DNA of 64,000 bases. It comes from Leifsonia sp. fls2-241-R2A-40a (GTDB taxonomy: Bacteria; Actinomycetota; Actinomycetes; Actinomycetales; Microbacteriaceae). Location of the stretch: assembly GCF_030209575.1 (NCBI RefSeq), contig NZ_JARVRS010000001.1:3534001-3598000 (forward strand), given 5' to 3'. The notes beneath the pieces are model-generated. The model ran no database searches and had not been told where the DNA came from. It saw only the letters and a program-made list of their open reading frames with translations. Below are positions 27,875-36,521 of this stretch, piece by piece. The position numbers were made by a program, and so were the translations under genes. Each line of letters starts with the position of its first letter. Positions within the stretch are counted from its first letter, which is position 1.

Positions 27875-27906
27875 CCATCGCGAATCCGCTATGCGGTCGC
27901 AACACC

Positions 27907-27934
27907 GGCATCCGGCATCCGGCATCCGGCGTCC
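27907..27934. repeat. Short heptamer repeat
   Basis: GGCATCC occurs three times in tandem (27907-27927), followed by a variant GGCGTCC. It lies in the 186-bp gap between the diguanylate cyclase and a membrane protein gene. Confidence 0.8.
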
Positions 27935-28060
27935 CTTGCGGCAACACCATATGCGCGCGGAACGACCGGCGCGGAGACGTGGAAAGCCGGGTCCTGCGGC
28001 GTCGCGGAGCCGCGGGCGAATCCGGATAGGCTCACCCTCGACCGACCGGGAGGACATGCG

Positions 28061-28630
28061 ATGACGGACATGATGGGCACCACGGCAGTCACCGAGGGCT
28101 CCGCGACGCTGGGTCCCCGACCGATGCAGGTCACCGTCGCCTTCTGGGTGTTCCTCGGGCTTGTCGCGATCAGGCTCGTCCTGCTTCCAGCCACCGCCAT
28201 CCAGCAATGGTCTGTCACCGATCGCGTCATCGCGCATACCAGCGCGAAAGACGGTGCGCGCGTGAGCGACGCTGCAGCGGGGACGCTGCATGCCATCACC
28301 ATCTTCGGCGACCTCATCGTCGTCGCCCTGTTCGGCCTCTGCCTGCTGGCAGCGTTCCGCATCCGGCGCGGCGCGGGATGGGCGCGGGTCGTGCTGACCG
28401 TCCTGGGCGCCGTCTCGTTTGTCATCGCCGCCTTCGGATGGCGCAGCCCCCTCGCTCTCGCCCTCGCGGCAGCAGGAGCCGCGGGCACCGTCCTCCTCTG
28501 GTCGGCACCCACCAATAGGTGGTTCCGCGCCGCCCGGGCGATCCGTCTCGCGGAAGCGCAGCGTCGTGCCCAGAGTCTCGGATCGACGGGAACCGCCCCG
28601 CTCGACGCGCCGCAGCCTCCCGGCGCCTAG
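28061..28630 (+). CDS. Four-TM membrane protein of unknown function
   Basis: 189 residues. Hydrophobic helices lie near 24-45 (VAFWVFLGLVAIRLVLL), 78-102 (ITIFGDLIVVALFGLCLLAAF), 112-128 and 130-148, followed by an Arg/Ala-rich cytoplasmic tail. The pattern of a dimeric-type TM protein with a long extracytoplasmic loop between TM1 and TM2 is common in small actinobacterial membrane proteins; no family could be named. ATG is preceded by GGGAGG 8 nt upstream and a TAGGCT box lies 27 nt further. Confidence 0.75.
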   Translation: MTDMMGTTAVTEGSATLGPRPMQVTVAFWVFLGLVAIRLVLLPATAIQQWSVTDRVIAHTSAKDGARVSDAAAGTLHAITIFGDLIVVALFGLCLLAAFRIRRGAGWARVVLTVLGAVSFVIAAFGWRSPLALALAAAGAAGTVLLWSAPTNRWFRAARAIRLAEAQRRAQSLGSTGTAPLDAPQPPGA

Positions 28631-28673
28631 ACCGGACTCGTCGCGAACCCGATCGGCGTCACCAGCCGAGCAA

Positions 28674-28714
28674 GAAAAAAGCCCGCTTCCCTTGCAAATA
28701 AAGGGAAGCGGGCT
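28674..28714 (-). terminator. Intrinsic terminator of tRNA-Glu
   Basis: On the minus strand a 13-14 bp perfect stem GCCCGCTTCCCTT / AAGGGAAGCGGGC with a 7-nt AT-rich loop is followed by six T residues. It begins within a few bases of the tRNA 3' end. Confidence 0.93.
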
Positions 28715-28716
28715 GT

Positions 28717-28792
28717 TGGTGACCCCAGCGGGATTTGAACCCGCGTTACCGCCGTGAGAGGGCGACGTCCTAGGCCGCTAGACGATGGGGCC
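28717..28792 (-). tRNA. tRNA-Glu (anticodon CTC)
   Basis: 73-nt tRNA plus an encoded CCA. Acceptor GGCCCCA pairs with TGGGGTC, the anticodon stem TCGCC/GGCGG holds loop CTCTCAC with anticodon CTC (reads GAG), and the T arm is CGCGGGTTCAAATCCCGC with the usual TTCAAAT loop. The sequence closely parallels bacterial tRNA-Glu. Confidence 0.96.
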
Positions 28793-28808
28793 GTCTGGCA
28801 ACTAGAAA

Positions 28809-28838
28809 ATCATGCCACAGATGGGGTTCGGGTGCCAA
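28809..28838 (-). promoter_or_regulatory. tRNA-Glu promoter
   Basis: On the minus strand TTGGCA (28838-28833), an 18-bp spacer and CATGAT (28814-28809) lie 17 nt before the mature tRNA 5' end. Confidence 0.5.
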
Positions 28839-28867
28839 AACGGGACGGGCGTCCCGGGCGCGTCGCC

Positions 28868-29788
28868 TCAGGCGAGGACACGGAGTGCGCCGGGCGCGAC
28901 GGTGACCTCGATCGGGAGGGGGCCGATGCGCTCGCCGTCGGCATAGGCGACGATGTCGTCGGCCTCGACACGCACGCTGGTCACCGGCAGGATCGTCACC
29001 TCGGGCAGGCCCGTGTGCTCGCCGCGGAACACCTTCGGGAACATGCGGAGGAAGCGGATCCGGGACATGCGCGCGACGATGAAGAGCTCGAGCCGGCCGT
29101 CGGCGAGGTCGGCGTCCGGGACGATCCGCATCCCGCCACCCAGGGAACGGTTGTTGGCGATGGAGACGAGCATCGCATCCACCTCGAGGAGGCGGCCGTC
29201 GGCGTGGATGCGGTACGGGCGCGGATGGAGCGTGGCCAACTCGCGCAGCAGCGCGAAGATGTAGCGGCTCCGGCCGCGGGGACGGGTCATGAGGTTGGCG
29301 CGCTCGTTGACGGTGGCGTCGAACCCGGCGGAGACGACGCAGCCAAACCACGTCGTGAGCTCGCCGTGGCGGATGGTGCCCGCGTCGATCGTCCGCGGTT
29401 CGCGCTGCAGGGCCTCGAGCAGACGGTCGATCGCCGCCTCGGTGTCGTTCACCGGGATGCCGAGGCCGTCGGCGAGGTCGTTTCCGGTCCCGCTCGGGAC
29501 GATGCCGAGCGGGATGCCGCTCTCGGCGACGAGGTCGATGCCGAGGTTCGCCATCCCGTCCCCACCGACCACGACGAGCGCATCGGCCGGCCCCTCCAGG
29601 GCCCGCGCGGTCTCTCGGCGCAGCAGCTCGATGTTGGCCTCGTCCATCGCCACGACCCGATGGCCGGCCTCCCGGAGGCGGTCGACCACACGGGGCCCGA
29701 CGTCACGGCGGTGCCCGAAGGACGCCATGGGGTTGACCGCGACGACGACGGCCCGCGAAGTTGCAGTCACAGTGCACGATGATGACAC
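28868..29788 (-). CDS. Diacylglycerol/lipid kinase family protein
   Basis: 306-residue DagK/LCB5-type kinase that probably phosphorylates diacylglycerol or a related lipid at the membrane face. VVAVNPMASFGHRR forms the first strand-loop, VVVGGDGMANLG is the nucleotide motif (GGDGT in most members, Met here), IVPSGTGNDLADGLGIP is the second conserved block, and GCVVSAGFDATVNERAN with VSIANNRSLGGGMRIVPDADLADGRLELFIV belongs to the C-terminal domain. GTG at 29788 is the longest start; a GTG at 29770 gives an equally plausible protein. Confidence 0.9.
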   Translation of the reverse strand: MSSSCTVTATSRAVVVAVNPMASFGHRRDVGPRVVDRLREAGHRVVAMDEANIELLRRETARALEGPADALVVVGGDGMANLGIDLVAESGIPLGIVPSGTGNDLADGLGIPVNDTEAAIDRLLEALQREPRTIDAGTIRHGELTTWFGCVVSAGFDATVNERANLMTRPRGRSRYIFALLRELATLHPRPYRIHADGRLLEVDAMLVSIANNRSLGGGMRIVPDADLADGRLELFIVARMSRIRFLRMFPKVFRGEHTGLPEVTILPVTSVRVEADDIVAYADGERIGPLPIEVTVAPGALRVLA

Positions 29789-29808
29789 ACCGGCAGCCGT
29801 CTACCCCC

Positions 29809-31974
29809 TCACAGGCGGACGCGTCGCAGCAGTTGGGCGTTGATCGCGACGACGATCGTCGACAGCGACATCAGCACAGCACCGAAGGCAGGCGACACGA
29901 CGACACCCAGCCCGATCGCGACACCAGCCGCCAGCGGCAGGGCGATCACGTTGTACCCGGTCGCCCAGGCGAGGTTCTGCAGCATCTTGCGGTAGGTGGC
30001 CCGGGAGAGGGTGATCACCTTCGCGACGCCGCGCGGGTCGCTGGAGGCGAGGACGACCCCCGCCGACTCGATGGCGACGTCGGTTCCCGCGCCGATCGCG
30101 ATACCGACGTCGGCCTGCGCCAGGGCCGGTGCGTCGTTGACGCCGTCGCCGACCATCGCGACCCGGGAGCCGTCGGACTGCAGCTTCGCCACCGTTCCGG
30201 ACTTGTCGCCCGGCAGCACCTCGGCGAAGACCTCGTCGATGCCGAGCTCCGCGGCGACGGCGTCGGCCACGGCGCGCGAGTCGCCGGTGAGAATTGCGAC
30301 GCGGATGCCGCGGTCGCGGAGCGCGCGGACGGCTTCGCGGGACTCAGGACGAACGACGTCGGCCAGCGCGATCATGCCCGCCACGCGGTCGCCTCGGAGG
30401 ACGTAGACGACCGTCTGCCCCTCGGCGGCCGCCCGCTCGGCGGCCAGCTGAACGGCCGGTCCGACCTGGACGCCGCGCTCCGTCAGCAGGCGCGGTGCGC
30501 CGACCACGACCGTCTCGCCGTCCACGACGGCCGAGGCGCCTCGACCACCCAGTGCCTCGAAACCTGTGACGGGCACGACCGGGAGACCGCGGCGACGCGC
30601 TTCGCGGACGATCGCGGCCCCGATCGGGTGCTCGGCAGGGGCTTCCACCGCCGCGGCGAGCGCCAGCACGGCGTCGTCGTCGGCGTTGTCGGCCGCAATG
30701 GCGGCGACTCCCTGGCGGCCCTCCGTGAGGGTGCCCGTCTTGTCGAACAGGACGACGTCGATGCGGCGGGCGTCCTCCATAGCGTGACGGTCACGGATCA
30801 GCAGACCGTTGCGGGCACCGAGCGCGGTGGAGATCTGTGCGACGAGCGGGATGGCCAGCCCCAGCGCGTGCGGGCAGGCGATGATCAGCACCGTGACCAC
30901 GCGCTCAAGGACGAACGCCGGGTCGCCCGGGCGCAGGAGCGTCCAGACGATCAGGGTGACGGTCGCGACGGCGAGCGCGACGTAGAACAGCCAGGCGGCG
31001 GCACGGTCCGCCAGGATCTGGGTTCCCGACTTGCTGGCCTGCGCGTCGGAGACCAGCTTCATGATCCCGGCGAGCGCGGTGTCGCCGCCGGTCTTGGTGA
31101 CGCGCACGACCAGGGAGCCGCTGCCGGAGATGCTCCCCGCGACGACCTGCTGCCCCGCTGCGCGTGTCACCGGCTTGGATTCGCCGGTGAGCAGCGACTC
31201 GTCGAGGTCGCTTCTGCCGTCGACGATCTCGCCGTCGGCCGGGACCGCGGAGCCGGGCCGCACCCGCACGAGGTCGCCCACGCGCAGATCGGCCACAGGG
31301 ACGCTCTCCGGCTCGGCGTGCACGTCGGCCAGACGCTCGGCGGTGTCGGGCAGCAGCTTCGCCAGCTCGCCCAGGGCATCCTGCGCCCCCATCACGGCGG
31401 ACATCTCGATCCAGTGCCCGAGCAGCATGATCAGGATGAGGGTCGCGAGCTCCCACCAGAAGTCCATCCCGGGAAGGCCCAGCGTGACGGCGACGCTGTA
31501 GCCGAAGGCGACCACGATCGCGAGCGAGATCAGCGTCATCATGCCGGGCTGCTTGGCCCTCAGCTCGTCGACGGCACCCCGGAGGAAGACGAGACCGCCG
31601 TAGAAGAAGATGACGACACCGAAGACGGCCGGGATGTACTGACTGCCCGGGAAGCGCGGTCCGCCCAGCCCGAGGATCTCCTGCAACCCGGGCGAGAAGA
31701 CGAGCGTCGGGATGGTGAAGAGGAGCGTCAGCCAGAACTTGCGCCGGAAGATCGCCGGGTCGTGGCCGGCGTGACCGGAATGGTCGTGCCCGGCGTGACC
31801 AGGGTGGCCGTGACCGGCATGACCGGAATGGTCGTGCCCCGCGTGACCGGAATGGTCATGCCCTGCGTGACCCACTCCCCCGTGACCGGGGTGCTCCTGG
31901 GCGTGGGGATGCTCGTGCTCATGCGCGTGATCCGCCTCGTGCGCGGCGGCCAGCTGCTCCTGGTTCTCGTCCAT
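29809..31974 (-). CDS. copB: P1B-type heavy-metal ATPase of the CopB group, His-rich N-terminus
   Basis: 721-residue metal-exporting P-type ATPase. The first 75 residues are an extreme His/Gly repeat (GHAGHDHSGHAGHDHS units) likely to bind metal in place of a CXXC domain. The membrane motif is CPH in IIACPHALGLAIPL, the mark of the CopB/P1B-3 group, unlike the CPC of CopA. DKTGTLTEGRQ carries the phosphorylated Asp, TGESKPV the phosphatase loop, HPIGAAIV the HP motif and MVGDGVNDAPALAQADVGIAIG the hinge. ATG at 31974 has GGAGGG just upstream. A CsoR-like operator lies 15 bp before the start, so copper induction is likely. No csoR gene lies in the window. Confidence 0.93.
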   Translation of the reverse strand: MDENQEQLAAAHEADHAHEHEHPHAQEHPGHGGVGHAGHDHSGHAGHDHSGHAGHGHPGHAGHDHSGHAGHDPAIFRRKFWLTLLFTIPTLVFSPGLQEILGLGGPRFPGSQYIPAVFGVVIFFYGGLVFLRGAVDELRAKQPGMMTLISLAIVVAFGYSVAVTLGLPGMDFWWELATLILIMLLGHWIEMSAVMGAQDALGELAKLLPDTAERLADVHAEPESVPVADLRVGDLVRVRPGSAVPADGEIVDGRSDLDESLLTGESKPVTRAAGQQVVAGSISGSGSLVVRVTKTGGDTALAGIMKLVSDAQASKSGTQILADRAAAWLFYVALAVATVTLIVWTLLRPGDPAFVLERVVTVLIIACPHALGLAIPLVAQISTALGARNGLLIRDRHAMEDARRIDVVLFDKTGTLTEGRQGVAAIAADNADDDAVLALAAAVEAPAEHPIGAAIVREARRRGLPVVPVTGFEALGGRGASAVVDGETVVVGAPRLLTERGVQVGPAVQLAAERAAAEGQTVVYVLRGDRVAGMIALADVVRPESREAVRALRDRGIRVAILTGDSRAVADAVAAELGIDEVFAEVLPGDKSGTVAKLQSDGSRVAMVGDGVNDAPALAQADVGIAIGAGTDVAIESAGVVLASSDPRGVAKVITLSRATYRKMLQNLAWATGYNVIALPLAAGVAIGLGVVVSPAFGAVLMSLSTIVVAINAQLLRRVRL
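31770..31880. repeat. 18-bp-periodic repeat encoding the His-rich tail of CopB
   Basis: GTGACCGGAATGGTCGTG-type units recur with slight variation, each encoding a GHAGHDHS-like block on the minus strand. The repetition is at DNA level, so copy number may vary between strains. Confidence 0.8.
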
Positions 31975-31988
31975 ATCCCTCCAAACAG

Positions 31989-32003
31989 TACCCCCTAGGG
32001 GTA
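31989..32003. promoter_or_regulatory. CsoR-type copper operator
   Basis: TACCCCCTAGGGGTA, a near-perfect G-tract inverted repeat, matches the known actinobacterial CsoR operator form. It overlaps the likely copB promoter (TATACC on the minus strand) and is 58 bp before the divergent beta-lactamase-fold gene. Confidence 0.75.
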
Positions 32004-32060
32004 TATTCCTCAATGGCCCTCTGCTTGCGTGGGCATCCCATCCGGTATTTCCTGGGAAGC

Positions 32061-32699
32061 ATGAGACTCACCAAGTTCGAACACTCCGGACTCCTGCTCG
32101 AGCAGGACGGGCAGAAGCTGTTCGTCGACCCCGGAAGCTTCACCTCCCCCCTGACCGACACTGCGAACGCCGTCGCGGTGGTCATCACCCACGAGCACCC
32201 CGACCACTGGACGCCGGAGCAGCTGAAGCGCGTGCTCGACCTCTCCCCCGACGCGACGATCTACGGGCCGGCCGGCGTCGCCGCAGCGGCGACGGACTTC
32301 GACGTCACGGTGGTGAACCCGGGCGATACTGTCGAGGTCGGTGCCTTCACGCTCCGCTTCTTCGGGGGCAGGCACGCCGTCATCCACGAGAGCATCCCGG
32401 TCGTCGACAACGTCGGGGTGCTGGTGAACGACACCCTCTACTACGCCGGCGACTCCTTCTCGATCCCCGAGGGCGTCGAGGTGGATGTGCTGGCGGCCCC
32501 GGCGGGCGCGCCCTGGATGAAGATCGCGGAGAGCATGGAGTACGTCCTCGCCGTCAAGCCCAAGCGGAGCTTCCCCATCCATGAGATGGTGCTCTCGCGC
32601 GCCGGCAAGGACATGTCGAACGCTCGCCTGAGCTGGGCCACCGAGCAGAACGGCGGCACCTTCTCGCCGCTGGAGCCCGGCGACTCGCTCGACCTCTGA
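32061..32699 (+). CDS. Metallo-beta-lactamase-fold hydrolase
   Basis: 212-residue UlaG-like MBL-fold protein. Zinc motif THEHPDHW gives HxHxDH, GGRHAVIH and YYAGDSF supply later ligands, and PIHEMV near the C-terminus gives the last His. It starts MRLTKFEHSGLLLEQDGQKLFVDPG, the family's usual opening, which fixes the ATG at 32061. Substrate unknown. It may share the copper-responsive intergenic region with copB, but no link to copper is known. Confidence 0.88.
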   Translation: MRLTKFEHSGLLLEQDGQKLFVDPGSFTSPLTDTANAVAVVITHEHPDHWTPEQLKRVLDLSPDATIYGPAGVAAAATDFDVTVVNPGDTVEVGAFTLRFFGGRHAVIHESIPVVDNVGVLVNDTLYYAGDSFSIPEGVEVDVLAAPAGAPWMKIAESMEYVLAVKPKRSFPIHEMVLSRAGKDMSNARLSWATEQNGGTFSPLEPGDSLDL

Positions 32700-32709
32700 G
32701 CGCCGACCC

Positions 32710-34140
32710 GTGAGCGGCGAGCGCAGCACGACGACGAGCAGCACCACGGCGAGCACCGACTCCCGCGACGACGGCCCGGCCGTCGTCTGGTTCCGCGACG
32801 ATCTCCGGGTTGCCGACAACCCGGCGCTCTCCGCCGCCGCCCGATCGGGTCGCCCGGTGCTGTGCGTCTTCGTCTGGGACGACGAGACGCCCGACCTCCG
32901 CGTTCCGGGCGCCGCGAGCCGCTGGTGGCTGCACCACAGCCTCGCCGCGCTCACCGAATCGCTCGAACGCCTCGGCGCTGGCCTGACGATCCTCCGCGGG
33001 CCGAGCGAACGGGTCATGACCGACCTCCTGGAGACCGCGGGCGCGGCCGCGGTCTTCTGGAATCGCCGCTACGGAGGCGTCGAGCGACACATCGACGAGG
33101 CGATCAAGTCGGCTGCCCGCGATGCCGGCCGTGAGGCGACGAGCTTCGCGGCGAACCTGCTGTTCGAGCCGTGGACGATCCGCACGGGACAGGGCACCGC
33201 CTTCTCGGTCTACACGCCGTTCTGGCGGGCATGCTTGTCGGCTCCTGAGCCGCGCAAGCCCGGGCCCGCACCCGACTCGCTCCGCGGGGCGCAGGCGCCG
33301 TCGACGTTGCAGACGGTGACTCTCGACGATCTCGGTCTCCTGCCGACCCATCCCGACTGGGCGGCCGGACTCCGGGAGGCGTGGGTGCCCGGCGAGGAGG
33401 CGGCGCACGAGCAGCTGGAGCGCTTCCTCGCGGAGGATGTGGGCGACTACCGCGAGCAGCGCGACGTGCCCGGCGTGGATGCGACGTCGCGGCTTTCCCC
33501 GCGCCTCCGCTGGGGAGAGTTGAGCCCGCACCAGGTGTGGCACGCCACGGCGGAGCGGCGCGACCGCTCGACCGCGCAGGGCGCCTCGACCTTCCTCTCC
33601 GAGGTGGGCTGGCGCGAGTTCGCCTACCACACGCTCTTCGAGCACCCGGACCTTGCGACCGTGAACATCCATCGCGAGTACGACTCCTTCCCGTGGCCCC
33701 CGCTGGACGATTCAGCGCTCCGGGCCTGGCATCAGGGTCGCACCGGCATCCCGCTGGTGGACGCCGGGATGCGGGAACTGTGGACAACCGGTGTCATGCA
33801 CAACCGTGTGCGCATGGTCACGGCGTCCTTCCTGATCAAGAACCTGCTGATCGACTGGCGTCTCGGCGAGCAGTGGTTCTGGGACACCCTGGTGGACGCC
33901 GACCCGGCGAACAACGCCTTCAACTGGCAGTGGATCGCCGGCAGCGGCGCCGACGCGGCGCCCTACTTCCGCGTGTTCAACCCCGAGCTGCAGCGCGAGA
34001 AGTTCGACGCGCACGGCGACTACGTGCGGCGCTGGGTGCCCGAATGGGACACCGAGGAGTACCCCGAGCCGATCGTCGACCTCAAGGAGACCCGCCGCGC
34101 CGCCCTGGCCGCCTACGACGCGGTCAAGCGCTCCCGCTGA
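32710..34140 (+). CDS. phr: Deoxyribodipyrimidine photolyase
   Basis: 476-residue flavoprotein of the photolyase/cryptochrome family, repairing UV-induced pyrimidine dimers with blue light. The N-terminal alpha/beta domain begins PAVVWFRDDLRVADNPALS, and the FAD domain carries GASTFLSEVGWREFAYHTL, TGIPLVDAGMRELWTTGVMHNRVRMVTASFLIKNLLIDWRLGEQWFWDTLVDADPANNAFNWQWIAGSGADAAPYFRVFNP-type blocks. The GTG at 32710 adds about 20 Ser/Thr-rich residues before the fold; no ribosome site is evident. Confidence 0.95.
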   Translation: MSGERSTTTSSTTASTDSRDDGPAVVWFRDDLRVADNPALSAAARSGRPVLCVFVWDDETPDLRVPGAASRWWLHHSLAALTESLERLGAGLTILRGPSERVMTDLLETAGAAAVFWNRRYGGVERHIDEAIKSAARDAGREATSFAANLLFEPWTIRTGQGTAFSVYTPFWRACLSAPEPRKPGPAPDSLRGAQAPSTLQTVTLDDLGLLPTHPDWAAGLREAWVPGEEAAHEQLERFLAEDVGDYREQRDVPGVDATSRLSPRLRWGELSPHQVWHATAERRDRSTAQGASTFLSEVGWREFAYHTLFEHPDLATVNIHREYDSFPWPPLDDSALRAWHQGRTGIPLVDAGMRELWTTGVMHNRVRMVTASFLIKNLLIDWRLGEQWFWDTLVDADPANNAFNWQWIAGSGADAAPYFRVFNPELQREKFDAHGDYVRRWVPEWDTEEYPEPIVDLKETRRAALAAYDAVKRSR

Positions 34141-34171
34141 GCGGGCGCGGGAACCGGCTCAGCGACCCTGC

Positions 34172-34435
34172 TCAGCGACCGTGCTCGGCGAGGATCTGGT
34201 CGACGTCGATCCGCCGGAGCAACTCCTCCCAGTCGATCGATCGCGCCTGATCCGCGACCTCTTCCTCGGCGAACACCTTGCCGCTGCGCTCGACCACGAT
34301 GCCCGGGGGCAGCATCCGGTTGAGTTCGGCAAGGATCGCGTCGTCGACGGCTTCCGTGTCGAAGTCGGCCCCGACCTGCGCGAAGTAGTCGCCGGACACG
34401 GTGTACGACACGATCCCGGTTTCGATGCGGCTCAT
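34172..34435 (-). CDS. Small acidic protein of unknown function
   Basis: 87 residues, soluble and acidic, beginning MSRIETGIVSYTVSGDYFAQVG and ending with SIDWEELLRRIDVDQILAEHG. No known domain was recognised. The ATG lies 7 nt after TACGAT, the leaderless promoter layout, and the reading frame has normal codon use, which supports it as real. Confidence 0.65.
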   Translation of the reverse strand: MSRIETGIVSYTVSGDYFAQVGADFDTEAVDDAILAELNRMLPPGIVVERSGKVFAEEEVADQARSIDWEELLRRIDVDQILAEHGR

Positions 34436-34502
34436 GTGCCGAATCGTAGCCCGTCCCGGGTAACGGCCGTCAACCTCCACGGACGCGCGTACAGTGCGCC
34501 GC

Positions 34503-34691
34503 ATGACCGATCGACCGGATGACACCGCCGTGCCCCGTGACGCCGACGAGTTGAACGACGCCGTCAGCGAGCTCGGCGAGAGCGACACCGACCGTCTCGA
34601 GACCGTGCAGGAGCGCAACGAATCGCTCGAGGAGCGCCTTCCGTCCCCTGACGAGCTGCCCCGCACGCACGGTTCCCCCGGTCAGGGGTAG
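34503..34691 (+). CDS. Small hydrophilic protein of unknown function
   Basis: 62 residues rich in Glu, Asp and Arg (DADELNDAVSELGESDTDRLETVQERNESLEERLP), predicted to be helical and probably disordered at the ends. TACAGT lies 7 nt before the ATG, so the transcript is likely leaderless. Divergent from the 87-residue gene. No family recognised. Confidence 0.55.
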   Translation: MTDRPDDTAVPRDADELNDAVSELGESDTDRLETVQERNESLEERLPSPDELPRTHGSPGQG

Positions 34692-34754
34692 CCGCCACGA
34701 TCTGTCCCCGGGTGGGGACTGGGATGGGCTGAGCCGGCTCTGTACGTTCGTCAG

Positions 34755-35516
34755 GTGAGCGGACAACGGATGCGTGACCGAGCCCCCGGTGCGGCGGTGA
34801 TGGAGCAGGTGGTGCGCCTCCAGCAGGCGTCGCCTCCGCGCTCACCGCTGGCCCGCGCGTTCGGCGTGCACCCGCTGCCGGAGGACGCGCATCCCTGGTT
34901 CTCCGGCGCGCTCGGCGAACGCGAGGTCGGAGCAGCGCTCGACCGTCTTCCGGCCGGATGGAGCGCCTTCCATGCGGTCCCCGTCGGGTCCGGCGAGGCG
35001 GACGTCGACCATCTGGTCGTGGGCCCCGGCGGGGTCTTCGTGATCAACACCAAGCACCACCGCGGCGGGAGCGTGACCGTATATCAGCGGGCCGTGCTCG
35101 TGAACGGCGCAAAGCAGCCGTACCTCCGCAACTCCGACTTCGAGGCCTCCCGGGTGCGCGGCCTGCTGCTGCGCGCCGGCATCGAGGCGCGGGTGCAGCC
35201 GGTGATCGCCGTGGTGGGCGCGAAGGAGGTGCGTTTCCGCCAGCAGCCGTCGCGGGCGACGCTGCTGCGGGCCGAGTCTCTGGTGCGCTGGCTGAGCCGT
35301 CGCCCTGCGGTGCTGGATGCGGCGACGGTCGCGCGCGCTGCGCACCTCTTCGACGACCCGGCGACCTGGCGACCGGTGGCGTCCTCGGCCGACACGACGG
35401 AACGGTTCGATGCCATCGCGCGGCAGGTCCGCTGCGCGCAGCTCGTACGCGCCGGCTGGGGCGTGGCGTTCGGGCTCGGGCTGTTCGCCGTCGCGCTGCC
35501 GTTCCTCCCGCACTAG
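34755..35516 (+). CDS. NERD-domain protein with C-terminal membrane helix
   Basis: 253 residues. The nuclease-related NERD domain (about 55-165) shows GEREVGAALDRLP and DVDHLVVGPGGVFVINTKHHRGG, where the DHLV and TK positions match the restriction-endonuclease-like core. A hydrophobic segment at the C-terminus (GWGVAFGLGLFAVALPF) anchors it. NERD proteins are thought to be DNA-associated nucleases of unknown role. The GTG at 34755 follows TACGTT by 6 nt (leaderless); an ATG at 34800 is the alternative. Confidence 0.85.
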   Translation: MSGQRMRDRAPGAAVMEQVVRLQQASPPRSPLARAFGVHPLPEDAHPWFSGALGEREVGAALDRLPAGWSAFHAVPVGSGEADVDHLVVGPGGVFVINTKHHRGGSVTVYQRAVLVNGAKQPYLRNSDFEASRVRGLLLRAGIEARVQPVIAVVGAKEVRFRQQPSRATLLRAESLVRWLSRRPAVLDAATVARAAHLFDDPATWRPVASSADTTERFDAIARQVRCAQLVRAGWGVAFGLGLFAVALPFLPH

Positions 35517-35546
35517 TCCAGCGGTCTCAGGCGAGACCTGGCGGTC

Positions 35547-36425
35547 TCAGGCGATGCGGGCCGTGGTCCGCATCGTGAGCGCGAGCGCACCCTCCGCCTC
35601 CGACAGCTCCAGCTGCACCCGGGCCTCGGTCAGCTCCCCCAGTGACCGCAGGTGCGTGCCGCCGCACGGGATCTCCACCACGCCCTCCGGCAGTTCGGCG
35701 CGCCAGTACCGACGGTCGCCCAGACCGAGCCGTCCGCCCTCGCGCGCTATCGACACCGGAGCGCCGGTCGCGAGCCAGCCGGCGAGCGCCCGGTTCGCGG
35801 CCGCCTCGACCTCGTCGAGCTGTGCGGCGAGATCGGCAGCGGCAAAGCCCTTCTTGCGCAGGCTCTTGCCGATCCGGTACTCGTCGATCGAACCGCCCTC
35901 CAGGATGCGCGAGCTGCTGATCGCGAGCTGGTCGAAGTTGGGGCGACCGCGCCCATCGACCGTGACCTCTTTCGTCCACAGTCCTGACAGCGCCTCGTTG
36001 AGTGCGAGCGACGCCAGGTGACAGGCGGTATGACCGGCGGACAGCGCGTGGCGTCGGGCGGCATCCACGCTGATCGTCACGGCGTCGCCCTCCGCGAGTC
36101 CGGCCGGGTCGTCGACGAGATGGCAGACGACGAACGCCCACCCCTCTGTTCCGGTCCGCACGGGCGCATCCCCGACGTGCAGCACGGTCCCGTCCGTGGC
36201 GCCGACGACCGCATCCACGATGTCGTACGTGCGACCACCTGCGGACAGGACGCCGGCGTCGGCCGGCTGATCCGGCCACACCGGGTCCACCGGGTGGAAG
36301 GCCGTGCGGTCGAGGATGACCGCGGCTCGACCGTCGGCGAGCGGCTCGACGTGAAGGACGGCACCGGTCGAGGTGAGGTCGCCGTCGGGATACGTGACGG
36401 CTGTGTCGATGCTGGGGAGGCTCAT
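35547..36425 (-). CDS. AlaX-type alanyl-tRNA editing protein
   Basis: 292-residue stand-alone homologue of the AlaRS editing domain, which would hydrolyse Ser- or Gly-tRNA-Ala. The zinc site is complete: HTACH (HxxxH) in the middle and CGGTH (CxxxH) near the C-terminus, with the N-terminal DRTAFHPVDPVWPDQPADAG block. An extra stretch between the two halves is longer than in short AlaX. ATG at 36425 has both GGAGGC and a TAGTCT box 6 nt upstream. Confidence 0.88.
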   Translation of the reverse strand: MSLPSIDTAVTYPDGDLTSTGAVLHVEPLADGRAAVILDRTAFHPVDPVWPDQPADAGVLSAGGRTYDIVDAVVGATDGTVLHVGDAPVRTGTEGWAFVVCHLVDDPAGLAEGDAVTISVDAARRHALSAGHTACHLASLALNEALSGLWTKEVTVDGRGRPNFDQLAISSSRILEGGSIDEYRIGKSLRKKGFAAADLAAQLDEVEAAANRALAGWLATGAPVSIAREGGRLGLGDRRYWRAELPEGVVEIPCGGTHLRSLGELTEARVQLELSEAEGALALTMRTTARIA

Positions 36426-36521
36426 GCCTCCAGACTATTCGCGGGCCGTGCCTCGGGACGCAGAGCGCAGGTCTGCAGCCCGCGCTGGCGGAAGGGACCC
36501 GCGGTACGGCAGCATGGCGGC

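Noticed and set aside
27985-28040. GACGTGGAAAGCCGGGTCC resembling part of a c-di-GMP-I riboswitch before the four-TM gene
   Set aside because: Attractive because a diguanylate cyclase is upstream, but the other conserved blocks of the class are missing.
29761-31998. 745-codon plus-strand open frame opposite the CopB ATPase
   Set aside because: The minus-strand frame has all P-type ATPase motifs; the plus frame is low-complexity Arg/Asp/Gly sequence that GC-rich antisense strands produce.
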